A stretch of DNA of 64,000 nt, taken from assembly GCA_944324635.1 (NCBI GenBank), contig CALUXC010000003.1, positions 112,811-176,810 of the forward strand, in the 5' to 3' direction. The notes beneath the pieces were generated by a model. That model saw only the letters and a list, made by a program, of their open reading frames with translations, was not told the DNA's origin and ran no database searches. This document shows positions 49,538-57,992 of the stretch, piece by piece. Made by a program: the position numbers and the translations under genes. This DNA is from Candidatus Avelusimicrobium intestinipullorum (GTDB lineage: Bacteria; Elusimicrobiota; Elusimicrobia; Elusimicrobiales; Elusimicrobiaceae). The number at the start of each line of letters is the position of its first letter. Position 1 is the stretch's first letter.

Positions 49538-51024
49538 TTTTTTAACTCCAACACGTCGGCCGCTTTTAATTTGTCCTCCAAGTCCAGCATGGCTTTGCAG
49601 TCGTCTTCGTTATACATAAGCACTTTGGAAAGGAGCTCCTCGTTGCCGGTTTTGAGCCAGCTGGTGAAGTAGACCATGCTGTCCATGGCGCCGCAGTCGT
49701 CCTGGCGCCAGTTAAAGCCAAAGGCCGGAGCGGCCGCTTTGAGCGAAAAACTGGGCGCCGGCAGGTAAAATTGTTTGTTCACGGCTACTTTTAGGTCGTA
49801 GCAAATGGAACAGAGCGCTTGCAGTTTTTGCGCGTCCTGGGGGTTTTTGGCGGCCAGATTTTTCATCTTTTTTACTTCGTATTCGGTCCAGTGATAGAGG
49901 GCCGTGTCGGAAAAATCTTTCACGTAGTCGTAAAATTGTTCAAAAATTTTGATTTCTTCTTCGGGCGTTTTGGCCACAAAGCTGACGTATTTGTTCTCCT
50001 CTTTGTCCCAAATCCCAATCAGATACACAAAAGACACATTGTCTTTGGTGAAAGTTTCGGTTGCTTCAAAATCAAAATACAAATTGTATTTTTTAACCGG
50101 CGGCGGGAAATGCCCCGCTTCGCGCAGGACGGGCTTGTTGTGCAGGTACGCCATGGCGTTGTAGTAGGAGTCGGTGGCGTGGGGTTCTTCCAAAATCCCG
50201 CGGATTTTTTCCAGCCCGGCATGGGCAACGTCGTCCGTGGTGTAGATGCCGTTTATTTTGAGGCACTGGCGCATTTCGGTATTTAAGCCGGGCAGCATCA
50301 GCAAATCTTTGCTTTCGGCTACCGCTTTGTTGGCGTAAATGCGCCACGGAGAGCTGGCCGCTTTGGGCGGTTTGTGGGCTTCGGGCTTGGCCTGCCCGTC
50401 GCGGATATTGCGCCAAAAAGCCAGTTCCCGCTGCAGGCGGGCGTCGTGGTCGCGGTATTGCACGTCAATGGTGCGGTCCTTTAGAAAGACGCGCGTTTGC
50501 GCCGGCGTATAGCCTTGGGCGCGGCCCAGCATATGGTTGAGCAGGCACACCTGCAGGGCGTAATGCTCTTTGAGGTCGTGCGCGCGTTTGAATTGAAAAA
50601 TGTGATAGTGATACGGGCCAAAAGCGCTGGGGGCATTGTCCGAGCGGACCAGCAGGTTTACGCTGCCGTATGTGCTTTCGGGCAAGTTCCACAGCAGGGC
50701 GTTGGCGATGGCTTTTTCGCCGCGGGCCATGGCAGACAAAGTGCTTTTGAAGCGTTCCGCTTCGGTTTCCGCAGAGATAAACACCACCCCCGGGAATTCG
50801 GCCTTAATCCATTGGTCGCGGGTGTTGCGGTCGGTGCGGATTTTAAGGTTTTCGTAACGGTTAGGTTCCACGACGGCCGCTTCTTTGGGGGCATGGAAGG
50901 AACACCAAATGCTGAAAGGGTCCTCCAAGAGGGAAAACATTTTGGAAGCGTTAAAATCTTGTTTGCCGGGCGTACGTCCGGCGGAAAGGGTATCAAATAA
51001 AGCTTGAATTTCGTTGTCTGTCAT
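49534..51024 (-). CDS. TM0106-type RecB-like nuclease
   Basis: A 496-residue protein. The N-terminal part carries RecB-like (PD-(D/E)xK) features such as DPFSIWCSFHAP and FQFKRAHDLKEHYALQ. The C-terminal part has a DEDD-type RNase H-like exonuclease motif, YFDFEATE, and later YNEDDCKAM. This two-nuclease layout is known in the TM0106 family. ATG at 51024 is preferred because TAGAAT lies 8 bases before it, suiting a leaderless message; an in-frame ATG at 51054 would place the start upstream of that box. Probable DNA or RNA processing; the substrate is unknown. Confidence 0.75.
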   Translation of the reverse strand: MTDNEIQALFDTLSAGRTPGKQDFNASKMFSLLEDPFSIWCSFHAPKEAAVVEPNRYENLKIRTDRNTRDQWIKAEFPGVVFISAETEAERFKSTLSAMARGEKAIANALLWNLPESTYGSVNLLVRSDNAPSAFGPYHYHIFQFKRAHDLKEHYALQVCLLNHMLGRAQGYTPAQTRVFLKDRTIDVQYRDHDARLQRELAFWRNIRDGQAKPEAHKPPKAASSPWRIYANKAVAESKDLLMLPGLNTEMRQCLKINGIYTTDDVAHAGLEKIRGILEEPHATDSYYNAMAYLHNKPVLREAGHFPPPVKKYNLYFDFEATETFTKDNVSFVYLIGIWDKEENKYVSFVAKTPEEEIKIFEQFYDYVKDFSDTALYHWTEYEVKKMKNLAAKNPQDAQKLQALCSICYDLKVAVNKQFYLPAPSFSLKAAAPAFGFNWRQDDCGAMDSMVYFTSWLKTGNEELLSKVLMYNEDDCKAMLDLEDKLKAADVLELKK

Positions 51025-51118
51025 TATAAGGTATTCTATCTTTTTTGGAGGCATAATAAAAGGTCTTTGGCGGCTTGCCAGTTCGGGGGGTTATTTGCTA
51101 CCATAAAAACTTGAGAGT

Positions 51119-51589
51119 ATGTCACAAAACGAACAAAGTAAAATCAGTCTGGGCAGTTTGATTAAGCCGAGCCGTGTGTTGGTGGCGGAGGCTTACCCGG
51201 ACAAAAAACAACTGATAGAGGCGCTTGTTAAAACCGTTTGCAAGGATTACGCTCAGCTGGATTCGGCGGACGTGGCCTCCCAGGTGCTTAAACGCGAAGA
51301 AGGCATCAGCACCACCTTGGACACCGGCCTTTCCATTCCGCATGCGCGGTTGGAAGAATTGACCGATTTTGCCGCTGCCATGGCTGTGTTGCGCACGCCC
51401 TTGCGCGATGCCGCCGGCGATCTGTCCATACGGGTGATGTTCTTGTTCCTTTCTCCCGCCAAGCCGGCGTTTTTCCAGAAACATTTGCAGATTCTTTCCG
51501 CACTGGCCGAAAAATTCAAACCCGAATTTATTGAAGAGCTGGTTTCTTTGAAATCTGCCGAAGAAATTGCCGCGCGCCTGGCGCGTTAG
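51119..51589 (+). CDS. PTS EIIA-like protein, fructose/nitrogen type
   Basis: A 156-residue phosphocarrier domain. GISTTLDTGLSIPHARLEEL contains the phosphorylatable His75. No sugar-specific IIB or IIC subunit is nearby; instead an amino-acid permease with a stress domain follows 6 bases later. That suggests a regulatory IIA like PtsN, or one that controls the permease. Energy-coupling EI and HPr genes are not in the window. Confidence 0.82.
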   Translation: MSQNEQSKISLGSLIKPSRVLVAEAYPDKKQLIEALVKTVCKDYAQLDSADVASQVLKREEGISTTLDTGLSIPHARLEELTDFAAAMAVLRTPLRDAAGDLSIRVMFLFLSPAKPAFFQKHLQILSALAEKFKPEFIEELVSLKSAEEIAARLAR

Positions 51590-51595
51590 TGCAGT

Positions 51596-53623
51596 ATGAA
51601 AAACGCTTCCGATACATCTTCCGGTTTATCCCGCGTAAAAAAAGTGGTCGTGCTTACCACGGCCATGCTTACGTTTATCCCTTTTTGGAAAGCCGCCGCC
51701 GTGGTGCTGTGTGACTTTGGTTCCAGCGCCTTTTATGCGGGCGGTATCGCCATGCGGGCGTTTGGGCCGTCTTTCCCGTGGTACATTTTGGCGGTTATGC
51801 TGTTTTCCGGCTTGTTATTAATGTTGGAGCTGGAAGCCTGTTCGCTGTTTGTGCGCGGGGGGGCCTACAAAATCGTGCGCGAAGGCATGGGGGATACGGC
51901 GGCCAAGTTGGCAGCTTCGGCGCTGATTTTTGATTTTATTCTCACGGGGCCTATTAGCGCAGTAACGGCCGGGCACTATTTGTGCGGGTTGATTAACTCG
52001 TTTTTGGAATTAGCGTCCGTTGGCGTGGAACTGCCTGAAAGTGCCGTGTCGGTAGTGTTTGGATTGTTGGTGACGGGGTATTTCTGGCGTCAAAACGTGA
52101 AAGGGATAGAAGAATCCAGCTCCAAAAGCGCCAAGATTATTGCCTTCTCGCTGGCGGTGAGTTTTTTATTGGCCATTTGGTCATTTATCACCATTGCCTT
52201 GCGCGGGGCGCATATGCCGCCTACAAGCTTGCAGTTTTCGGCCGAGTCTTTGGGCTGGGCCGCCAATATAGACTGGATGCAGACGATCGGGCTGGTGGGC
52301 ATGATGATGGCGTTTGGGCACAGTGTGCTGGCGTTGTCCGGCATTGAAACGCTTTCCCAGGTGTACCGCGAAATTGAATATCCCAAAGCCATTAACTTAA
52401 AAAAAGCCGCCTGGCTGATTTTTGTGTTTGCCCTGCTTTTTACGGGCGGGCTGACGTTCCTTTCCGCCGTTATCATTCCGCCTGAACTGATTGCCACTAA
52501 ATACAACGACAATCTGCTGGCCGGGCTGGCTATGAGCATGGCCGGGCCCAATATCTTAAAACTGTTAATGCAGGCGATGATTGTGGTGTGCGGTGTGGCC
52601 ATGCTGTCTGGCGCGGTGAATACGTCTTTGATTGGGTCCAACTCGCTGATGAACCGTATTGCCGAGGACGGCATTTTGACCGATTGGTTCCGCAAAATTC
52701 ATCGCCGGTACGGAACTTCTTATCATATTATTCACGTCATTGCCGCGGTGCAGCTGGCGGTGATTTTGATTTCCCGCGGGAATGTGTATTTGCTGGGTGA
52801 AGCGTATGCGTTTGGGGTGATGTGGTGCTTTGTGTTTGAAGTGTCCGCCATTATCCGCCTGCGCTGGAAAAAAGCCGCCCATAAGCGCGATTTTATGTTC
52901 CCGCTGAACGTGAAGTACGAAAATTATTACATTCCCGTAGGGCTTATTTTGCTGTGCGGGTTTTTGGTGTCTATTGCGTGTGTCAATTTGTTCACCAAGC
53001 AAATTGCCACGGTGGCGGGGCTGGGGTTTACGGCTTTTCTGTTTGCGGTGTTTTCTTTGTCCGAGCGCTTAAACGCCAAACGCGCCAACACCATGTTTGA
53101 AGAAGGCTACCGCGAGCGTATCAACGCCGAAACCGTGGACGATTTGAAAGAAGCGTTTTCCGAGCTGGAATGCCCTCACCGCATTTTGGTGGCGGTAAAG
53201 GACCCGGAGAACCTGTACCATTTGGAAGAAGTGCTCAGTAAAGCCAATGCCGAGGAAACGGACGTCATCGTGCTCTACTGCAAGCCGGTGGAAAACGTCC
53301 TGTACCGCCAGGATATGCGTTCCGCGGCGGTGGACGAGCATGAGGTGTTTACGGCGGTTATCTTCTTGGCGGAAAAATACGGCTTACCCGTTACCCCGGT
53401 GCTGGTGCATTCCAACGACGCGTATTACGCCATTGCCCAGGCCGCGGCGGTGGCCGACGCCGAAGAAGTGGTGATGGGCGTTTCCGGCCGCCATGGAGCC
53501 AACCCCCAGATAGAACGCGCCGTGATGACGTGGGGCGCCGTGAAAGAAAGGGAACTGAAACACCCTGTTACGCTTCGTATTTTGTGGGAAGGGCGTGAAG
53601 TGTCTTACCGGTTTACGCGCTAG
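51596..53623 (+). CDS. APC-family amino-acid permease with C-terminal UspA-like domain
   Basis: A 675-residue inner-membrane transporter with about 12 segments (25-490), including FGHSVLALSGIETLSQVYREIEYPK, the typical APC helix-6 region. The cytosolic tail (about 515-675) has a universal-stress-like fold (HRILVAVKDPENLYHLEE, then ADAEEVVMGVSGRHG) that may bind a nucleotide. Substrate unknown. It is translated from the same message as the IIA protein. Confidence 0.82.
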   Translation: MKNASDTSSGLSRVKKVVVLTTAMLTFIPFWKAAAVVLCDFGSSAFYAGGIAMRAFGPSFPWYILAVMLFSGLLLMLELEACSLFVRGGAYKIVREGMGDTAAKLAASALIFDFILTGPISAVTAGHYLCGLINSFLELASVGVELPESAVSVVFGLLVTGYFWRQNVKGIEESSSKSAKIIAFSLAVSFLLAIWSFITIALRGAHMPPTSLQFSAESLGWAANIDWMQTIGLVGMMMAFGHSVLALSGIETLSQVYREIEYPKAINLKKAAWLIFVFALLFTGGLTFLSAVIIPPELIATKYNDNLLAGLAMSMAGPNILKLLMQAMIVVCGVAMLSGAVNTSLIGSNSLMNRIAEDGILTDWFRKIHRRYGTSYHIIHVIAAVQLAVILISRGNVYLLGEAYAFGVMWCFVFEVSAIIRLRWKKAAHKRDFMFPLNVKYENYYIPVGLILLCGFLVSIACVNLFTKQIATVAGLGFTAFLFAVFSLSERLNAKRANTMFEEGYRERINAETVDDLKEAFSELECPHRILVAVKDPENLYHLEEVLSKANAEETDVIVLYCKPVENVLYRQDMRSAAVDEHEVFTAVIFLAEKYGLPVTPVLVHSNDAYYAIAQAAAVADAEEVVMGVSGRHGANPQIERAVMTWGAVKERELKHPVTLRILWEGREVSYRFTR

Positions 53624-53658
53624 CGTTTGCGGTTCTTCCAATATGATAAAATAAACAT

Positions 53659-54183
53659 ATGGCTATTCTGCGTGTAACTAAATATGGCGAAAACATTTTG
53701 CGCCAAAAATTAAAACCCGTTGATTTTAAGACGTTGGAACCTTTGTTGCCCAAACTGCTAAAGGATATGGAAGAAACCTGCCTGGCGGTGCGCGGCGTGG
53801 GTTTGGCGGCCAACCAAATTGGGTTGGAATACCGTATGGCCGTAATTTTGATTCCGGAATCGGCCGAAGAAAACGCCCCGCTCAAACGCTACGTGATTAT
53901 TAACCCCGAAATTATTTCCATGCGGGGGGAAAAACTGGAAGAAGAAGGATGCCTGTCCTTGCCTGGTTTGTGGGCCGAAGTGAAACGCGCCACGGACGTG
54001 ACCATTAAATATACCGATGAGCACGGCCAAGAACAAATCAAGCGCGCCCGCGGCCTGCTGGCCAAAGCCTTCCAGCACGAAGTGGACCATTTGGACGGCA
54101 AGCTGTTTATTGATTTGGTAGACCCGGCCTTAAAACCGGAACTAAAAAAAGCTATCAAAAAATTGCGTAAAGATTGGGATTAA
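53659..54183 (+). CDS. def: Peptide deformylase
   Basis: A 174-residue metallo-enzyme that removes the formyl group of nascent proteins. The three motifs are GVGLAANQIG (GxGxAAxQ), EEGCLSLPG (EGCLS) and QHEVDHLDG (HExDH). ATG at 53659 lies 6 bases after a TAAAAT -10 box with no ribosome binding site, so it may be leaderless. It is monocistronic with its own terminator. Confidence 0.95.
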   Translation: MAILRVTKYGENILRQKLKPVDFKTLEPLLPKLLKDMEETCLAVRGVGLAANQIGLEYRMAVILIPESAEENAPLKRYVIINPEIISMRGEKLEEEGCLSLPGLWAEVKRATDVTIKYTDEHGQEQIKRARGLLAKAFQHEVDHLDGKLFIDLVDPALKPELKKAIKKLRKDWD

Positions 54184-54199
54184 AACAACCCTGATTTTT

Positions 54200-54235
54200 A
54201 AGGCCGGAACAGAAATTTGTTCCGGCCTTTTTATA
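54200..54235 (+). terminator. Terminator of the deformylase gene
   Basis: AAGGCCGGAACA and TGTTCCGGCCTT around a 7-base loop, then TTTT. Confidence 0.9.
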
Positions 54236-54241
54236 AAACAT

Positions 54242-54270
54242 TTGCGCCAGGCAACTTTTTTTTCTATACT
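54242..54270 (+). promoter_or_regulatory. Promoter of the lysine operon leader
   Basis: TTGCGC (54242-54247), a 17-bp spacer and TATACT (54265-54270). The leader-peptide ATG follows after 6 bases, so the RNA would begin at or near that codon. Confidence 0.6.
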
Positions 54271-54276
54271 AAACCT

Positions 54277-54369
54277 ATGGCAATCATTCTATCCCTTAAG
54301 CGTGTAAGCAAACAGAACAAGAGCAAGAAAAGCTCTTGCGTGCTTGCTTACAATTTTGCGGATAATTAA
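54277..54369 (+). CDS. Lysine-rich leader peptide of the lysA operon
   Basis: A 30-codon open frame, ATG to TAA, with lysines at residues 8, 12, 15, 17 and 18, and a Ser/Asn-rich context. Five lysines in eleven residues is what a leader peptide that senses charged tRNA-Lys should contain. There is no Shine-Dalgarno; the promoter -10 is 6 bases upstream, so a leaderless start is expected. Its Lys codons lie before and within the 5' arm of the first hairpin, and its stop lies just after the antiterminator arm, as attenuation requires. Confidence 0.72.
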   Translation: MAIILSLKRVSKQNKSKKSSCVLAYNFADN

Positions 54370-54430
54370 CGGCCTTATTTTAATAAACAAATTTGCAACG
54401 CCCCCGCTTAATTGTAAGCGGGGGTTTTTT
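54303..54430 (+). promoter_or_regulatory. Three-way transcription attenuator before lysA
   Basis: Mutually exclusive pairings: 1:2 TGTAAGCAA (54303-54311) with TTGCTTACA (54344-54352), enclosing an inner AAGAGC/GCTCTT stem; 2:3 GCTTACAATT-TT-GCGG (54346-54361) with CCGC-TT-AATTGTAAGC (54404-54419), 14 pairs with a 2x2 internal loop; 3:4 CCCCCGCTTA (54401-54410) with TAAGCGGGGG (54415-54424) followed by six Ts, a strong terminator. A ribosome stalled at the Lys codons would mask arm 1 and favour the antiterminator; one reaching the stop would mask arm 2 and permit termination. Confidence 0.82.
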
Positions 54431-54466
54431 AATGTAATGCGTTGCAAAAAACAAGGAGAATAATAT

Positions 54467-55717
54467 ATGTGTTTTCATTACCAAGGCGGAGAACTTTTTG
54501 CGGAAGGGGTGGATTTGAAGAAAATTGCCAAAGAAGTGGGCACCCCCTTTTATTGCTATTCTACCGATAAACTCACCCGCAATTTTAATGCCTATCGCTC
54601 CGCATTGGCGGATTTGAACGGCACGGTGTGCTATTCCATTAAAGCCAATCCGAACCTAAGCGTGGTGGCGGCGCTGGCACGGTTGGGCGGCGGGGCGGAC
54701 GTAGTGTCTGCCGGGGAGATGTATGTAGCGCTTAAAGTGGGGATTCCGGCCGATAAAATCGTTTTTTCGGGCGTAGGCAAAACCGAAGCCGAACTGGAAG
54801 AAGCCGTGCGGTTGGGCATTTTGCAAATTAATGCCGAATCTGCCGCCGAAGTGGAAACCATCAACCGCATTGCCATGGCCATGGGGAAAAAAGCCAACCT
54901 GGCTTTGCGCGTCAATCCGGACGTGGACGCCTTGACCCACGTCAAAATCACCACCGGCACCAAAGAAAATAAATTTGGCGTGCCCTGGCAGGAAGCGCAC
55001 GAGCTGTATTTAGCCGCTTCCAAAATGCCGGGTATCCGCATTGCGGGTATTGCGGTGCATATTGGCTCGCAATTGTTGGACTTGGAACCGTTCCGCCTGG
55101 CGTTTACCAAAATTGCTTCCATGGTGCGTGCGCTGGAAGCGGACGGAATTGCCATAGAAAATGTGGACTTGGGCGGCGGTATGGGCATTAACTATAACGT
55201 GGAACTGCCTCCCACGTGTGAAGCTTACGCGCAGGTGGTGCGCGAAACATTGGGCGATTTGCATAAACATATTATCGTGGAGCCGGGGCGCTCTATTGCG
55301 GGGAATGCGGGCGTGTTGGTGACGGAAGTCATCTGCGCCAAATCCAACGGTGATAAAAACTTTATTATTGTAGACGCCGGCATGAACGATTTGGTCCGCC
55401 CCGCTTTGTACGACGCGTGGCACACCATTTTGCCCGTGAGCAAAACGGGCGTCGCCCCGATTATTGCCGACATTGTGGGTCCCATCTGTGAATCGGGCGA
55501 CGTGTTTGCGCATGAACGCATTATTGAACCTGTTCAGGAAGGGGGGCTACTTGCTATAATGTGTGCTGGGGCGTATGGGGCGGCGATGTCTTCCATATAC
55601 AATTTCCGCCCGCTGGTGCCGGAAGTGATGGTGCACGGGGAAGAATTTGCCGTCGTGCGCAGACGCACCTCCTACGAAGAAATGTTAAGCGGTCACGCAC
55701 TTGCGCCGTGGCTGTGA
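54467..55717 (+). CDS. lysA: Diaminopimelate decarboxylase
   Basis: A 416-residue PLP enzyme that makes L-lysine from meso-diaminopimelate. The PLP lysine is Lys59 in YSIKANPN. HIGSQLLDLEPF, GGGMGINY, EPGRSIAGNAG and CESGDVF (the Cys of the partner active site) are family motifs, followed by GAYGAAMSSIYN. AAGGAG precedes the ATG. It is controlled by the upstream attenuator and is followed after 11 bases by an aspartokinase gene. Confidence 0.96.
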   Translation: MCFHYQGGELFAEGVDLKKIAKEVGTPFYCYSTDKLTRNFNAYRSALADLNGTVCYSIKANPNLSVVAALARLGGGADVVSAGEMYVALKVGIPADKIVFSGVGKTEAELEEAVRLGILQINAESAAEVETINRIAMAMGKKANLALRVNPDVDALTHVKITTGTKENKFGVPWQEAHELYLAASKMPGIRIAGIAVHIGSQLLDLEPFRLAFTKIASMVRALEADGIAIENVDLGGGMGINYNVELPPTCEAYAQVVRETLGDLHKHIIVEPGRSIAGNAGVLVTEVICAKSNGDKNFIIVDAGMNDLVRPALYDAWHTILPVSKTGVAPIIADIVGPICESGDVFAHERIIEPVQEGGLLAIMCAGAYGAAMSSIYNFRPLVPEVMVHGEEFAVVRRRTSYEEMLSGHALAPWL

Positions 55718-55728
55718 GGGTATGAAAC

Positions 55729-56457
55729 ATGAGAAAAATTTGCATTATGAAATTTGGCGGTAATACGCTGGCCAACAAACAAAAACTTTTAATGGCGGCG
55801 GAACTGATTAAATCCCGCTATGATGATAATTTTATCCCGGTTGTGGTGGCTTCCGCCAACGGAAACTTGACCGATGTCTTGCTGGATCATGCGTATAGCA
55901 TTACTCCTTCGCCGGACAAACGCGAGCTGGACATGCTGGTCACCACGGGGGAACGCGTCAGCGTGGCGCTGTTGTCCATTGCGCTGCGGGCCATTGGGGT
56001 GCCTTCGGTGTCGCTCACCGGGTCTCAAATCGGTTTGATTACGACGTGCACCCATACGGGCGCCGATATTTTGGAATTAAAGGGGAACCGCTTAGTACAT
56101 GAAATCCAGGAAGGGCACGTGCCGATAGTGGCCGGATTTCAGGGCATTGGCGAAAACAAAGAAATCACTACCTTAAAACGCGGCGGGAGCGACGTGTCCG
56201 CCGTGTTTTTGGCGGCCCAGCTGGGGGCGGACCATGTGGAAATGGTGAAAGATGTGGACGGCGTTTACTCGGCTGACCCCAATAAGGACCTCCAGGCCCA
56301 AAAATACGAGGTATTGGATTTTGACGAAATGTACAAACTGGCCTTGAACGGGGCCAATGTGCTCCACCCGGACGCCGTGCGCCTGGCAAAGGAAAAAGGG
56401 GTGGAAATCCGCATTGTGCATTATCAAACGGGTCAAACGGGAACCGTCATTAAATAG
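55729..56457 (+). CDS. Aspartokinase, catalytic domain only
   Basis: A 242-residue amino-acid kinase with KFGGNTLA at 8-15, TTGERVSVALLS, FQGIGENKEITTLKRGGSD and ADPNKD. These are aspartokinase motifs. Normal enzymes have about 400 residues or more, with C-terminal ACT domains that bind lysine or threonine. Those are missing here, so feedback inhibition by direct binding is unlikely and control may rest on the upstream attenuator. It makes aspartyl phosphate, the first step to lysine. Confidence 0.85.
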   Translation: MRKICIMKFGGNTLANKQKLLMAAELIKSRYDDNFIPVVVASANGNLTDVLLDHAYSITPSPDKRELDMLVTTGERVSVALLSIALRAIGVPSVSLTGSQIGLITTCTHTGADILELKGNRLVHEIQEGHVPIVAGFQGIGENKEITTLKRGGSDVSAVFLAAQLGADHVEMVKDVDGVYSADPNKDLQAQKYEVLDFDEMYKLALNGANVLHPDAVRLAKEKGVEIRIVHYQTGQTGTVIK

Positions 56458-56464
56458 GAGCGTT

Positions 56465-56638
56465 ATGAAACTGGCGTTTAAGTTTAATACGTTTGGAATT
56501 ATATCGTTTTTGGTGATGTGCGGCCTGTTTTATTGGCTGTGCCCGGCGATTGCCTCCCCGCTGTGGCGGGCGGTGGTGTACGGCGGGTTTGGTCTTTGTG
56601 CGTTTGGGGCGTGTTTTATAATCGTTCGCGCCAAATAG
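56465..56638 (+). CDS. Small two-pass membrane protein, unknown
   Basis: A 57-residue protein with two hydrophobic stretches (about 9-27 and 33-52) separated by a short loop, and a basic C-terminus. It starts 7 bases after the aspartokinase stop with an AGGAG ribosome binding site, so it belongs to the lysine operon. No function can be assigned. Confidence 0.7.
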   Translation: MKLAFKFNTFGIISFLVMCGLFYWLCPAIASPLWRAVVYGGFGLCAFGACFIIVRAK

Positions 56639-56660
56639 CACGGTGTTGGTTTTGAATACA

Positions 56661-56690
56661 AATCCCTGCCCTTAACGGGCGGGGATTTTT
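56661..56690 (+). terminator. Terminator of the lysine operon
   Basis: AATCCCTGCCC-TTAAC-GGGCGGGGATT with an adjacent T-run. Confidence 0.85.
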
Positions 56691-56784
56691 GTGCGGCTCT
56701 TTGCAAGCGGCAATTGACGCACAACGGCAAAAAAGTTACACTGTCAAACGGCAGTTCACCTTTTATATATACATGGAGTTTTTT

Positions 56785-57909
56785 ATGAGATACAGCGGCG
56801 TCGTTTCCCGCGGCATTCGTATGCCGTTAATCAAAGAAGGAACGGACATCGTGCCCGTGATAGCCAAAACGCTGGCCGAAGCGGCGGCGGAAGAAGGATT
56901 TTCGTTCAAGGAGCGCGCCGTGGTGGGGGTGACGGAATCCTTGGTGGCCCGCAGCCAGGGCAACTTTGTTACGCTGGCCGACATATCCGCCTCGGTTTCG
57001 GAATTGTTCCCGGAAGGGGACGTGGTGATTTTTTCGCCCATTTTAAGCCGCAACCGCTTTTTGCCTATGTTGAAAGGTATTGTGGGGGGGATTAAAGGCC
57101 ATGTAAACATTGTGCTTACCCTTCCTTCCGACGAAGTGGGCAACCCCTCTTGCGCCGACCCGTACGGCTATGCGGACGGAATCTTCGGCGAGGACAGCCC
57201 CTATTTCAACTTCGTCCACCCGATTACCAAATCCAACTATTCCCAACTTTATAAAGAACTGGACCCTCAGCGCATTTCCATTTCTTACGTGTGGGGAATT
57301 GATAACTTTATCAAAGCCTCTGCCGGCAAAGCCACTCAGGCGCTGGTGTGCACGGTGCATAACCGGCACGTGTATGCGCAAAAGCTGGCCGCGGCGGGAT
57401 TCAAAACCCACACGCTGGCCGATATTTGCGCTAAACCCATGCGCCCCGGGGCCGGTTTTAATGCCGAGTTCGGCCTGCTTGGCTCCAACTATTCCAACGA
57501 AGACCGGGTGAAGCTGTTCCCGCGCGACTGCCAAACTTTTGTGCGCCGCTTGCAGGAAGCGCTTTTGGCGCAAACGGGCGTAAAACCCGAGGTGATGATT
57601 TACGGGGACGGCGCTTATAAAGACCCGGTCACCGGCATTTGGGAATTGGCGGACCCTATCGTTTGCCCCGCCGCCACGGACGGCCTTTCCGGCATGCCGC
57701 ATGAAACCAAATTAAAATCGCTTATTGATTCCGGCAAAGACGTTGCCAAAGAAGTGCTTTCTAATGCGAGCGGACAGGCGCTTGGCACCACGCCGCGCCG
57801 CTTGACCGATTTGCTGGGCTCTTTGTGCGATTTGACCAGCGGTTCGGGTGACAAGGGAACCCCCGTTATTTACATTACGGGCTATTTTGATAACTACTAT
57901 ACCAAATAG
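56785..57909 (+). CDS. CofE-like coenzyme F420-0 gamma-glutamyl ligase family protein (PF01996)
   Basis: A 374-residue protein of the F420-0:L-glutamate ligase fold. GDVVIFSPILSRNRF, KSNYSQLY, MRPGAGFNAEFGLLGSN and MIYGDGAYKDPVTGIWELADP are seen as conserved patches. Bacteria with no F420 pathway encode relatives of unknown glutamylation target; no cofC, cofD or fbiC gene is in the window. ATG at 56785 has GGAG upstream; an earlier in-frame start is rejected because it is terminator-proximal and lacks the family match. Confidence 0.75.
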   Translation: MRYSGVVSRGIRMPLIKEGTDIVPVIAKTLAEAAAEEGFSFKERAVVGVTESLVARSQGNFVTLADISASVSELFPEGDVVIFSPILSRNRFLPMLKGIVGGIKGHVNIVLTLPSDEVGNPSCADPYGYADGIFGEDSPYFNFVHPITKSNYSQLYKELDPQRISISYVWGIDNFIKASAGKATQALVCTVHNRHVYAQKLAAAGFKTHTLADICAKPMRPGAGFNAEFGLLGSNYSNEDRVKLFPRDCQTFVRRLQEALLAQTGVKPEVMIYGDGAYKDPVTGIWELADPIVCPAATDGLSGMPHETKLKSLIDSGKDVAKEVLSNASGQALGTTPRRLTDLLGSLCDLTSGSGDKGTPVIYITGYFDNYYTK

Positions 57910-57925
57910 TCTTTTGCCTCAGCCT

Positions 57926-57951
57926 CAAGGGCGGTTTTTAGGCCGCCTTTG
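57926..57951 (+). terminator. Weak terminator-like hairpin after the CofE-like gene
   Basis: AAGGGCGG-TTTTTA-GGCCGCCTTT can form an imperfect hairpin; no strong T-run follows. Confidence 0.4.
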
Positions 57952-57992
57952 GGGCGTATCATTCGGGGCGAAAATATGATATGATATTTGCT

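Noticed and set aside
54184..54466. L-box lysine riboswitch or T-box before lysA
   Set aside because: The region is too short for an L-box core, and no T-box sequence or specifier loop is visible; the leader peptide and three alternating stems explain it better.
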